Below are positions 8,244-16,699 of a stretch of 32,684 nucleotides of DNA, piece by piece. How positions within the stretch are numbered: the first letter of the stretch is position 1; the number at the start of each line of letters is the position of its first letter. A program made the translations under genes and the position numbers. This DNA is from Bifidobacterium thermophilum DSM 20210 (GTDB lineage: Bacteria; Actinomycetota; Actinomycetes; Actinomycetales; Bifidobacteriaceae): contig JDUB01000023.1 in NCBI GenBank assembly GCA_000771265.1, forward strand, positions 1-32,684. The letters run 5' to 3'. The notes below the pieces were generated by a model. The model was not told the origin of the DNA. It saw only the letters and a program-made list of their open reading frames with translations, and ran no database searches.

Positions 8244-9983
8244 TCAGCCCTTCTTCAAGATTTTTTTAAGTCCTTGAAACCCCTTTTCTCCAAGAACTGA
8301 CTTTGCCAGATCCTTTGCCTTCGATGTAGCATCCTGGCGGATCTCTCTTGTCAACTTATAAGCTTTATCATCATCTTCTTCAGAAACAAAAACCTCAAAC
8401 AGGATTGGTTTTTCATGGGTTTCCGGAGAAACGAAATAATCAAGGTGTGATAAATATTCTTCCTTGGACTCTGCACTTATGTACTCAAATCCAAGATTTT
8501 CAGCGTAATTCTTCAACAGACTTCTGGACTGCTTCCCGTAGTGACCTCCTGCTGCAAAGTAACGATCCGAATCTTCCCCGAATTCTTCACCGATACTGCC
8601 AGGACAATGCATCTCATAGCCCGTTCCATTGTTCGATACAATAATGCGTAAATTATTCCCAATATGCCTGTTGCCAAGTACATTCATATCATAGAAAGTT
8701 GCAAGATCACCAAGGACACAGAAGAATAATTTATTCGGATTGGCAAGGGAAGCACCTACACAGGAGGAGAGAACTCCGTCAATACCAAAGCCACCAACAT
8801 TGCTGTAGGAATATACGGACTTTGGTGTATCAAACAGGTTCCAGGAGCGAAGGCTGTTTAAAATCCCAAGATGAAGCGCTGAATTCTCCGGAAGCTTAGG
8901 CGCTGTCTGCTGGCACATCCACGCATTGGATAATGGAAGCTCCTGCAGTTCCTGACGCATAGAGTTCTCTTCATCAACACATTCCTGATAGTAAGTATTG
9001 GAAGATGGATTCTTTTGATCATTGTAGTAATCAAAGAAATCCTGTTCCTCCATTTCAAACACCTTGCTCAGAAGCTTGAATGGATCTCTTACTTCTCCGT
9101 CGCTGTTCACTCTCCAGACTTTTGTATTCTTGAACCAATAATAAGAACCGGTAATCTCTCCGAGATGAATCACCACATCTGCAGATCTACAAACCGGCCA
9201 ATAATTCATCTGACCTGATGCAAGGCCACCTAGAATTCTGAATTTTCCTTTATAGTTTGAAGTCTGATCACACAAAACGATGGCATTATAACGATCACAG
9301 AATTCATCCACAGCGTGTTCCAGTTCCGGTGTGAACTTCTTGTGTGATCCTACGAATACGCATACTTTTCCAGCAGTTAATTCTGGTAGTTTGTCTTTTA
9401 GTGTATACCTGCGGATTACTCTCTCATCCGGTAAGGAAGAAACACTGAAGTCATGGCTGAAATTCGTCGCGATATTGATATGGACTGGACTTCCGCCATT
9501 TCTCCGGAGCTGAAGTAGCGCATTGTTGATCTTTACGTTGTTCGCCCACTCATCGTCTACAGAATAAGGATACGGAATCTGTACACTCATCGTAACAATA
9601 TCTTTGAATTGCACTGTCCGATCCGTGTACTGCGGAAAGAGCTGTCCTTCTCTTCCAAACGGCTGAGAGGATGTAATCGCAAGAACAGGAAGTTTACGAT
9701 AAAATGCTTCTGTTAGGCCTGATGGATAATTTCTCGCCGCTGTTGCACCTGTACAGCTAAGAGCTACTGGTTCTCCGCTCTCCTCTGCCATGCCACAAGC
9801 CATATATGCTGCCGATCGTTCATCCACACAGGAATACACCTGGAAATAAGGATCGTTCATCACGCTTCCGACAAAAGTAATATTTGTGTTTCCCGGACTG
9901 GCTACAATCTTTCTGACACCATGTGCCTTCATCAAAGCCACCAATTGAAGCACATTTTTTTCTGCTGAATATTTTTTCTCCAT
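8244..9983 (-). CDS. MenD-like thiamine-diphosphate-dependent enzyme of the EPS locus
   Basis: Protein of 579 residues with the ThDP-enzyme layout. The N-terminal domain has the cofactor-activating glutamate in VDERSAAYMACGMA (Glu55) and the CTGATAARNYPSGLTEAFY segment. The C-terminal ThDP/Mg motif is GDLATFYDMN (425-434). The motifs VYSYSNVGGFGIDGVLSS and GDLATFYDMNVL resemble MenD (SEPHCHC synthase) more than acetolactate synthases. However, where MenD normally reads SNRGASGIDG this protein reads SNVGGFGIDG, losing an arginine. There is no menaquinone gene nearby; neighbours are the flippase (12 bp gap), SDR and epimerase. I infer C-C bond formation or decarboxylation on an acyl or sugar-nucleotide substrate for polysaccharide decoration. 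The family is confident, the reaction is not known. Confidence 0.85.
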   Translation of the reverse strand: MEKKYSAEKNVLQLVALMKAHGVRKIVASPGNTNITFVGSVMNDPYFQVYSCVDERSAAYMACGMAEESGEPVALSCTGATAARNYPSGLTEAFYRKLPVLAITSSQPFGREGQLFPQYTDRTVQFKDIVTMSVQIPYPYSVDDEWANNVKINNALLQLRRNGGSPVHINIATNFSHDFSVSSLPDERVIRRYTLKDKLPELTAGKVCVFVGSHKKFTPELEHAVDEFCDRYNAIVLCDQTSNYKGKFRILGGLASGQMNYWPVCRSADVVIHLGEITGSYYWFKNTKVWRVNSDGEVRDPFKLLSKVFEMEEQDFFDYYNDQKNPSSNTYYQECVDEENSMRQELQELPLSNAWMCQQTAPKLPENSALHLGILNSLRSWNLFDTPKSVYSYSNVGGFGIDGVLSSCVGASLANPNKLFFCVLGDLATFYDMNVLGNRHIGNNLRIIVSNNGTGYEMHCPGSIGEEFGEDSDRYFAAGGHYGKQSRSLLKNYAENLGFEYISAESKEEYLSHLDYFVSPETHEKPILFEVFVSEEDDDKAYKLTREIRQDATSKAKDLAKSVLGEKGFQGLKKILKKG

Positions 9984-9995
9984 AAACTCCTACTT

Positions 9996-11381
9996 TCAAC
10001 GTTTTAAGATTCTTAGTATCAAATCACGGTTTAAATAGAATCCTAGGGCAACAATCACAGCTCTAATTCCATATGAAATTAAGCCTTCCCAATAGTAAAG
10101 TGCAAACTGCACAGCAATTAACGACAACCAGAATACAACAAATGCCGGACTGATTGTCAGCCTTACAAACTTCTTTACATCCCACCAACGATATAACAGG
10201 ACAGCAATATATCCTACCAGTGTTGTAGTCGCTGCTGCAATAATGCCAAAATAAGGAATAAAGATAAAATTCAGCACCGTATTTGTTACAGCCCCAATAA
10301 TAGCTGTTATGAGTGCACCTTTAGTGCTTTTAAATGTTCCATATAAGGTACCCAGGTTTCCGGCTAAAGCATGGAACATAACACCGATGACTAGAATGGC
10401 TGTGCACATCCACGCGCTCTCGTATTCACGGGCAAAAAGGTGAATTGTTAACGGTTTTAAAATCAACAGCAACCCTAATACACCAAGAGCTAGAATTAAA
10501 AAATAATTTTTAAATACTCCTGAATAAAATTTATCTCTGTTCTTATCCTCTAGCGCATTAATGGATGACGTCTGCCATGCCTGATAGAAAATATTCTCAA
10601 ATACGCTGAGGAGCGAAGGCATCTTGTTTGCCACTGCATAAATACCGTTCGCAGCAGTTCCCATATACAGAGTGATAACATAACGATCAGATGCATTCAT
10701 TACCCACCACATGGATGTTGCTGGAAGCAATGGAAGTGCATATTTGACCGCCTCTTTATAGAATGCCTTAGATATGGATCTGAAAGAAAAGCAAGATTTT
10801 ATCTTTGCGGCCCACATTACATAAAGGCAGGCAATGACCTTACCAATAATATAGGCAATCATCCAACCATTCAGTCCATACCGAAGCAGAACCAAGAACA
10901 GGATATCCGACGCAAAAAGCACAACAGAGTTTATCACTCCCGACAGAGCAAAGACTTTCATTCTGTTCTGTCCACGTGCAAACTGGCTCAGCACCTGGTA
11001 GTTAGCATCAACCACAGCGGAAAGGATAGAGAACGATACCACTGCTGGAATATTGATATAAAATTTCAATGCAACTACTACAATAATTGCAAGCAACGAC
11101 ATCAAGAAGCTCAGTGAAAATGATGAGCTGAACACCGTCTTGTCATCGTACTTCTTGTCGCTTGCAAACCGGAATGCCGCTTCGTATATATCCAGACACA
11201 GCAATGGCATGATAAGGCCAGCCGTTGTTGTAATCAGGTCCATAGTCCCGTACTGGGATGTGGACAAATAATAGGAATACAAAGGAGCAAGGATGAAACT
11301 GATTGCCTTGCTGCCTAAGTTTGATATTCCTATGATAAGCGTATTTCTTTTTAATTCGTTATAATTCTGACTAGTTGCCAT
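9996..11381 (-). CDS. wzx: Wzx-type polysaccharide flippase
   Basis: Hydrophobic protein of 461 residues with about 12-14 predicted membrane spans, in the MOP/PST exporter family that flips lipid-linked repeat units across the membrane. The N-terminus (NTLIIGISNLGSKAISFILA, then PLYSYYLSTSQYGTMDL) is the typical first helix and loop of Wzx proteins. Other typical parts are an MNASDRYVITLYMG-like middle helix, the amphipathic linker TAANGIYAVANKMPSL and a late NTVLNFIFIPYFGI helix. It is the first intact gene after the IS1595-family remnant, and 12 bp upstream of the ThDP-enzyme gene. Together with the Wzy-like protein it indicates a Wzx/Wzy-dependent pathway. Confidence 0.9.
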   Translation of the reverse strand: MATSQNYNELKRNTLIIGISNLGSKAISFILAPLYSYYLSTSQYGTMDLITTTAGLIMPLLCLDIYEAAFRFASDKKYDDKTVFSSSFSLSFLMSLLAIIVVVALKFYINIPAVVSFSILSAVVDANYQVLSQFARGQNRMKVFALSGVINSVVLFASDILFLVLLRYGLNGWMIAYIIGKVIACLYVMWAAKIKSCFSFRSISKAFYKEAVKYALPLLPATSMWWVMNASDRYVITLYMGTAANGIYAVANKMPSLLSVFENIFYQAWQTSSINALEDKNRDKFYSGVFKNYFLILALGVLGLLLILKPLTIHLFAREYESAWMCTAILVIGVMFHALAGNLGTLYGTFKSTKGALITAIIGAVTNTVLNFIFIPYFGIIAAATTTLVGYIAVLLYRWWDVKKFVRLTISPAFVVFWLSLIAVQFALYYWEGLISYGIRAVIVALGFYLNRDLILRILKR

Positions 11382-11491
11382 TTACGTTTTACTTCCCGCT
11401 AATGTTGCCTCTCGAGTTGTAGAAATGTCTGCTGCTAACACATTATATACATGCCTTTTCCCTTTGCTCGGGTTACTACTTTTGTGACTAC

Positions 11492-11520
11492 AAGTTCTAT
11501 AATAAAAGCTACTAGAACTT
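11492..11520. repeat. Inverted repeat upstream of wzx
   Basis: AAGTTCTA (11492-11499) is repeated inverted as TAGAACTT (11513-11520), 13 bp apart, in the 212-bp gap between wzx and the dead transposase. It could be a hairpin, an operator or an old IS end; the surrounding DNA is AT-rich and shows nothing else clear. Confidence 0.35.
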
Positions 11521-11593
11521 CCCAGAAAAAGTGAAAACTCTATTGCCTATTAATAAAATAAACACTTAGTTTACTCACATGGGTATGAGTGCT

Positions 11594-12498
11594 TTAATAA
11601 CACGCATTGATTCTGAATAAATGCTTCTCCTTTAAAGATTCCCTGGCGATATGACAGTGAAACCACTTGATTGTTCCTATCAGTATCTCTGTCTTTTTGC
11701 TCATGTCCATGTTCTTCAATCTTCTCATGAAGATAAACAGTGCCATGTATCTGTTCAGATCTTTTGTGGCCACACCGCGATAGAAAGCATAGTTTCTCCT
11801 GCTCATTGAATGAATAGAATTCACTGTATTCAGATGTTCAACTTTGTTGTAACTTTCATGCCCAATCAGATGCTTTACCTTGCATTCTGCTTTATTGGCA
11901 GGATCGTTATAGCAGGCTGCTCCATCCACATACATGTTCGATCCGTTGTGGTGACGATGCAAATCTGGTCATTGGATATTCCCCGTTTGCCAGAATGCCG
12001 CCTCTGTGGCGGAATCTTTTGTTTTCGGGGAATGCTTCCCTTCGTAGATTCTAGAACATAAGTTTCGTCATCTTCGATTGTTCCTGACATCAGTTCCTTT
12101 TCATTACCGAGAATCTCTTCCAGAAGGCTGAGAAACTTATGGCGATTATTGAAGACATACTGAATAGAGACATCAAACCGTTCTGCAGTCTTCCTGATGG
12201 GTACCATATTCAGTGTATACATGCAGATCTGCACAAAAACATCTCTTTCAATTTTCAGATTGTAAGTGATTGTATGCGAATCATAAGTGAACTTATGTTT
12301 GGATCTGCTGCAGCACCATCAGCGCTTCCTGCCATGAATGTCGCGGCGATAAAAACTGACGTGTTCTGCACCACACACAGGGCACATCTCAGGCACGCAT
12401 GAGTTCACATTATCATTATCTGGATCATACCCATGACTGTTTTACGCATTGTCTCTTTCCGGCTTTCAATTCTTTTAGCACTTCACTCAATCTCATTT
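11594..12498 (-). pseudogene. IS1595-family (ISXO2-like) transposase, degenerate
   Basis: From ATG at 12498 the minus strand reads MRLSEVLKELKAGK, then after a frameshift near 12440 GYDPDNDNVNSCVPEMCPVC, a zinc-ribbon start. An in-frame TGA follows at 12319-12321 (HGRKR-stop-WCC), then MVPIRKTAERFDVSIQYVFN (helix-turn-helix) and GTIEDDETYVLESTKG (first catalytic Asp). A second frameshift near 11936 leads to MYVDGAACYNDPANKAECKV, and the tail HLNTVNSIHSMSRRNYAFYR plus GVATKDLNRYMALF is the usual ISXO2-like end. At least three lesions make it dead. It sits between the pyruvyl transferase and flippase genes, in the same orientation as the operon. I could not define its terminal repeats. Confidence 0.85.
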
Positions 12499-12625
12499 TG
12501 ATAAACACGATAACTGAAGTTGTTGTATCTGTTCTTGTATAGTTACACAATTGGAAGAATTAAGCTTATCTTTATCAACGGATATATAATCCAGCTAATA
12601 ATCTGGTATAATATTTCGTCGATCA

Positions 12626-13741
12626 TTACTGCAGAGCAGTTTTAAGATACTCGATACTTCTGTTTCTCAATTCACTTAAATGATTACAATATTCTCCATT
12701 ATTAATCGCCACTGATGTGTCAAAGCCATTTGTGAATTCATTCACCATATGGTTAGTTAGCCCTAATTTTCCTAAAATATCATTTTTTCGATAATCACTT
12801 TTAGCATCTGATTTGCAAAGTGTTAAAAAGTTCTTTTTAAAATTAACCGAAAACAAAGTTCCATGATATGAATCAGTTATAATGCATTCCGCATTATTTA
12901 GTATACGCAGAAATTCAATTGGTCCAATCGCTACAATATTTTTATGTGTTCCATGATCCGGAAACCATGCATATGGTGTATTTATTATCACTTTGTAATT
13001 GTTTATATTTATGCCATCAATCCAATCAAGATGTTTTTTCACAGTACTTATACCAGCCAAAGAATAATAAAATATATATTTTTCCTTCGGATTTTCCTCA
13101 ATGTCGAAACGATTTATATAGTCATCTTTATTCAATAGTAATGTAGGATCCAACACAGTATCTACAGGTACTTTTAGTAACATTGCTAATCTATCCGCAA
13201 CTTGCTTTTCACGAGCAGATAAGAAGCTGAATTTCCTAATTGATGGAGCCATGTACTGCATTATTTCTTCGTTTGTTGTACCACCTATCGATGATGCATA
13301 AGAAATTTTTTTCTTGTTAGTAAAAGTCAGCAGATAAGGATGCATAAATTTCCAATCTACTTTGTCTAGTTCATTAGCATGCTTATTCCAAATCTGATCT
13401 GATCCACTCACAAATATGTCATAATCATATGCTATGTTTGAAAGCTGAGATGGGTCTTGATACTCCACGGTAAGATTCATGTTATCAGCAATAAACTTTT
13501 CAAACATTCGTGCGCGCTGTTTTTTCTTTCTAAAAACAGGAATTTGCAGTAGATCCTTTATTAAATCCGCCGCATTTCCGTTATTCCTGATTAATCTATA
13601 TGCTTTTTTTTGTCCATCAAAACGATAATTGATAATATCTACATCATGCCCTAGTTCTTTGATTTTCTCTTGTAATGCGTAAGCCTGTAAGCAAGAGCCA
13701 TAATTATAGGGTGCGTGAAATGTTATTAGTGCAATCTTCAT
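12626..13741 (-). CDS. Polysaccharide pyruvyl transferase family protein
   Basis: Protein of 371 residues of the CsaB/WcaK family, which transfers pyruvate from phosphoenolpyruvate to sugar hydroxyls as ketals, giving polysaccharides a negative charge. The start MKIALITFHAPYNYGSCLQA is the family's N-terminal motif. Other family features are FVSGSDQIWN (near 110), SYASSIGG, VLDPTLLL and ITDSYHGTLFSVNFKKNFLT near the C-terminus. It lies 4 bp after the Wzy-like gene in the same operon. The sugar acceptor is unknown. Some members of the family have other roles, so the pyruvyl activity is inferred from homology. Confidence 0.9.
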   Translation of the reverse strand: MKIALITFHAPYNYGSCLQAYALQEKIKELGHDVDIINYRFDGQKKAYRLIRNNGNAADLIKDLLQIPVFRKKKQRARMFEKFIADNMNLTVEYQDPSQLSNIAYDYDIFVSGSDQIWNKHANELDKVDWKFMHPYLLTFTNKKKISYASSIGGTTNEEIMQYMAPSIRKFSFLSAREKQVADRLAMLLKVPVDTVLDPTLLLNKDDYINRFDIEENPKEKYIFYYSLAGISTVKKHLDWIDGININNYKVIINTPYAWFPDHGTHKNIVAIGPIEFLRILNNAECIITDSYHGTLFSVNFKKNFLTLCKSDAKSDYRKNDILGKLGLTNHMVNEFTNGFDTSVAINNGEYCNHLSELRNRSIEYLKTALQ

Positions 13742-13745
13742 TTAA

Positions 13746-14921
13746 CTATTCCTTATCTAATTGATAGTAAGAACTGATTTCTGCAATTGCTACACAAAAA
13801 AACGGATTTAATTCCGGATGCATAATAGAGGACATGATAATTCCATGCAAATATACCAATGAAAGGCATATCATTAATTTATAATTTCGATTCTCTATCG
13901 TTTTCTTATTAATCCATATGTACAAAACTAGCAACACTACAACTACAACTACTCCATATACGATAGTCCAGTTTATATAGAACGAATCAATAAAGAAATA
14001 ATCTGTTACGTCAACCGTTCCAACTGTCCCACTACCAATCATGCGTACAGTGTGTCCAAATAAATTTATTCCGTATTGTTTTATAGCTTTTGCTGCAATA
14101 GAAAGTCGTCCTGTCATTAGCCAGTCCAAAAATGCATATTTAGTTTGGTTGATCATAAACATATATGCAGATCCAAATGAACATATAACGCAAATTATAG
14201 GTAATGCTGTCAAAATAAATTTTCCTGATTTAGAAGCGCAAAATTTATTCCATACACTCATTAACAAAAATAGTAATAAAAGAATAACCCCCATTCCAAA
14301 TTCCAATCGTCCCTGTGTTCCTTTGTATGTAAAATACAATATTATTGAAGAAACCCCTACGATAAATATTTTAAATATATTTCTTTTATCTTTTTCGTAA
14401 AACAGATAAAATACTGCAGCAATTATAAAAAAAACAGCTGCTGCAAACGTTGTTGTGTATGTCATCCCATATGAATGGCGTAACAACGGTTTACCAGATA
14501 TTCTCCAAAATTGAAAAACTCTATCCTGAATTAATCCAGCACGAGCCATCATCCATGAGATAAAAACTATTAATCCTGAACTTCCAAGAAATATTTTCAA
14601 AATAGAATTACCATCTGCCCCCCAAGCAGAAATTATCACTAGCGTCATCAATAGCGCCCCATGATCGCCTGTAAAAAAGGCAGAGATTATTAGCCCTACT
14701 ATCAAAAACATTGTTAGTATGCAATATTTTTTGGCAAATCTAGTTCGAAACGCAAACGACGTCATGGCCCCAATTACGCCAAAAAATCTCAAAACAGTAC
14801 ATAATGTACTCACGCCAGGCAATTGACCAATCATACTAATTGAGAGCATTGAAGCCAAGAAATATGCATATATAGAAATATAATAAATTAATGACGATAA
14901 TTCTACTGTATATTTTTTCAT
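13746..14921 (-). CDS. wzy: Wzy-like oligosaccharide repeat-unit polymerase
   Basis: Membrane protein of 391 residues with roughly 10-12 hydrophobic spans and a larger extracytoplasmic loop, as in O-antigen/capsule polymerases. Wzy proteins have little sequence conservation, so the call rests on topology (for example IFLGSSGLIVFISWMM, FFIIAAVFYLFY, FILTALPIICVICSFGSAYM and GVVVVVVLLVLYIWI), size, and position between DUF4422 and the pyruvyl transferase in an operon with a flippase. The start overlaps the DUF4422 stop by 4 bp (ATGA). It is expected to join repeat units at the outer face of the membrane. Confidence 0.75.
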   Translation of the reverse strand: MKKYTVELSSLIYYISIYAYFLASMLSISMIGQLPGVSTLCTVLRFFGVIGAMTSFAFRTRFAKKYCILTMFLIVGLIISAFFTGDHGALLMTLVIISAWGADGNSILKIFLGSSGLIVFISWMMARAGLIQDRVFQFWRISGKPLLRHSYGMTYTTTFAAAVFFIIAAVFYLFYEKDKRNIFKIFIVGVSSIILYFTYKGTQGRLEFGMGVILLLLFLLMSVWNKFCASKSGKFILTALPIICVICSFGSAYMFMINQTKYAFLDWLMTGRLSIAAKAIKQYGINLFGHTVRMIGSGTVGTVDVTDYFFIDSFYINWTIVYGVVVVVVLLVLYIWINKKTIENRNYKLMICLSLVYLHGIIMSSIMHPELNPFFCVAIAEISSYYQLDKE

Positions 14922-15706
14922 AGTCTCGTTCTATTCATCAAGTTTTCTATCCTGTTCATGTTTTTCCTGAAGATAGTAATTCGTCTTTCTTCAGTATTAA
15001 ACACAGGATACTCTTTAATTGAGAGCTTTTTTTTGTGCACCCAGACTTGTAATAGTCTTTCCGAAATAAATCCGAACACTCGAGCTTGGTATTCGTCTTT
15101 ATATTTACTCAAATCTATCTTTTTTTCAAGGTGTTCTATCACCTTAAAAAGCCACTCACAATAAGAGTCTAATATATACTTTTTGCAAATAATCATATTC
15201 GCAAAATAGAAATAGTGTTCATTCATAACTTCATCAAAAGCATCTAAGTATTCCGGGCATACTTCTTTGATGCTCACACGAGTGAGATCCAAGTCCTCTC
15301 CAACATGCAAATCTGAATAAAATTCTCGTACTGTTCTCATAATCGAAACGTGCTTAGGAAGTATGGCATCTACGTTCATTAAATCTAACTCAATTTTTTT
15401 ATAATCCAGAAGCTTTGGCATCAAATGAAAATATGTGTATAAAATGTCTTCCTTTTCCGTAGTAAAATATCGGCGATAATGTACTAATCCTGTTAAATCA
15501 TCTGGATTTTCTTTCCCATTCTTCCAAATCCAATAAAGGCCAGTCAACTCGCAATAACTTCTGTTTTTAGATGCTATATTCTCTCCGCTGTCATCTCGTA
15601 AATAATCCGATTTACAGTCATCATTCATGCCAACATGTAATATCTGATAATGTTTTCGGTCGACAATTTCATCATTAAATTTTTTATGCGTAATTACATA
15701 TATCAT
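14918..15706 (-). CDS. DUF4422 protein, probable capsular glycosyltransferase
   Basis: Protein of 262 residues with the DUF4422 pattern: MIYVITHKKF at the start, HVGMNDDCKSDYLRDDSGEN, then NRSYCELTGLYWIWKN and TGLVHYRRYF, a distinctive WxWKN...LVHYRR block. The family is common in capsule and EPS loci and is thought to be a glycosyltransferase, but I cannot name its donor or acceptor. Its ATG overlaps the stop of the GT2 gene by 4 bp, and its own stop overlaps wzy by 4 bp, so these genes are probably translationally coupled. No membrane span is evident, so it is probably cytoplasmic. Confidence 0.85.
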   Translation of the reverse strand: MIYVITHKKFNDEIVDRKHYQILHVGMNDDCKSDYLRDDSGENIASKNRSYCELTGLYWIWKNGKENPDDLTGLVHYRRYFTTEKEDILYTYFHLMPKLLDYKKIELDLMNVDAILPKHVSIMRTVREFYSDLHVGEDLDLTRVSIKEVCPEYLDAFDEVMNEHYFYFANMIICKKYILDSYCEWLFKVIEHLEKKIDLSKYKDEYQARVFGFISERLLQVWVHKKKLSIKEYPVFNTEERRITIFRKNMNRIENLMNRTRL

Positions 15707-16698
15707 AATATTCTCTTTCTTTTCAAAAAACAGATCTTTGACAATAATTTAAACTGTCTTAGCTGATATAATATGTATATGATATTCTTTTTCTTTTCAG
15801 AAGATGCCTTAGAACCATGTAGGCAAAATCCCTGTTCATAGAGATTTTTAAAACGTTCTGACATCTGCTCGACGGATAGCTCACAATTAGAAAAAGAAAA
15901 CATCCCACACATTGACCACACCAGCATTCTTAGTTTTGATTGCTCGTATTTCGGATAGTAGTTAGGACTGAGGATTGTAAAGCGTCTTTTCCAAGTTTCC
16001 ATCACATCGCAGTACACATTTTCGTCATATTTTCTGCTTGTACTGAATGAATTACGGATATTATGAATATAATAAATATCAGGCTTACATATACAGAATT
16101 TTGCCTTTTCAGCTAAATCAAGAATCAATGCTAAATCTTCGCACCCTGACTTATATTTCTCGTCAAATCCATTTATCAATTCAAGTATTTTTTTTGTATA
16201 AATACCATCCCAAATATATTCATTATCATTTTGATACTCTAAAAGAAATTCCTTTACATTAGCTCCACAATATGTTTGATCATGTGGTGATTCCACATGT
16301 TCTCTAACAATTCGTGCACCATCGATATACACCTCTTTGCATCCAAACTTCACAAAATCTGCATTACTTTCATTAATGATTTTATAAGCTTGTTCGATAT
16401 ACCCAGGAAGATATTCATCATCATGGTCGCAGAACATGATATAAGGGGCACTTGATTCTTGGATCCCTCTATTTCTTGTCGCGCTTATCCCATGGTTTTC
16501 CTGTTCATATACGCGGACTCTGGAATCTTTTTGAGCATATTTTTTCAGAATATCCCTGCTCCTATCCCTTGACCCATCATCTATTGCTATGATTTCAAAT
16601 CTATCAAATGATTGAGACAATATTGAATTAAGTGTATTTTCAATGTATCTCTCCCCATTATAAACTGGTAAAATAATACTAATATCAGAATTATTCAT
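15703..16698 (-). CDS. GT2 family glycosyltransferase
   Basis: Protein of 331 residues. The GT-A domain begins ISIILPVYNGERYIENTLNS, with the nucleotide-binding DDGS at 40-43, then GISATRNRGI and a metal-binding DHDDE (91-95) in place of the usual DxD. The C-terminal third contains Cys-rich KLRMLVWSMCGMFSFSN and a basic tail. It transfers a nucleotide-activated sugar to the growing lipid-linked repeat unit at the inner membrane face. The start lies 1 bp after the stop of the HAD-like gene, and its end overlaps DUF4422. Donor specificity cannot be read from the sequence. Confidence 0.9.
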   Translation of the reverse strand: MNNSDISIILPVYNGERYIENTLNSILSQSFDRFEIIAIDDGSRDRSRDILKKYAQKDSRVRVYEQENHGISATRNRGIQESSAPYIMFCDHDDEYLPGYIEQAYKIINESNADFVKFGCKEVYIDGARIVREHVESPHDQTYCGANVKEFLLEYQNDNEYIWDGIYTKKILELINGFDEKYKSGCEDLALILDLAEKAKFCICKPDIYYIHNIRNSFSTSRKYDENVYCDVMETWKRRFTILSPNYYPKYEQSKLRMLVWSMCGMFSFSNCELSVEQMSERFKNLYEQGFCLHGSKASSEKKKNIIYILYQLRQFKLLSKICFLKRKRIL

Positions 16699-16699
16699 T

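Noticed and set aside
8244..9983. Menaquinone biosynthesis gene menD
   Set aside because: MenD-like motifs are present, but no other menaquinone gene is near, a key motif differs (SNVGG for SNRGA), and the gene is embedded in an EPS operon.
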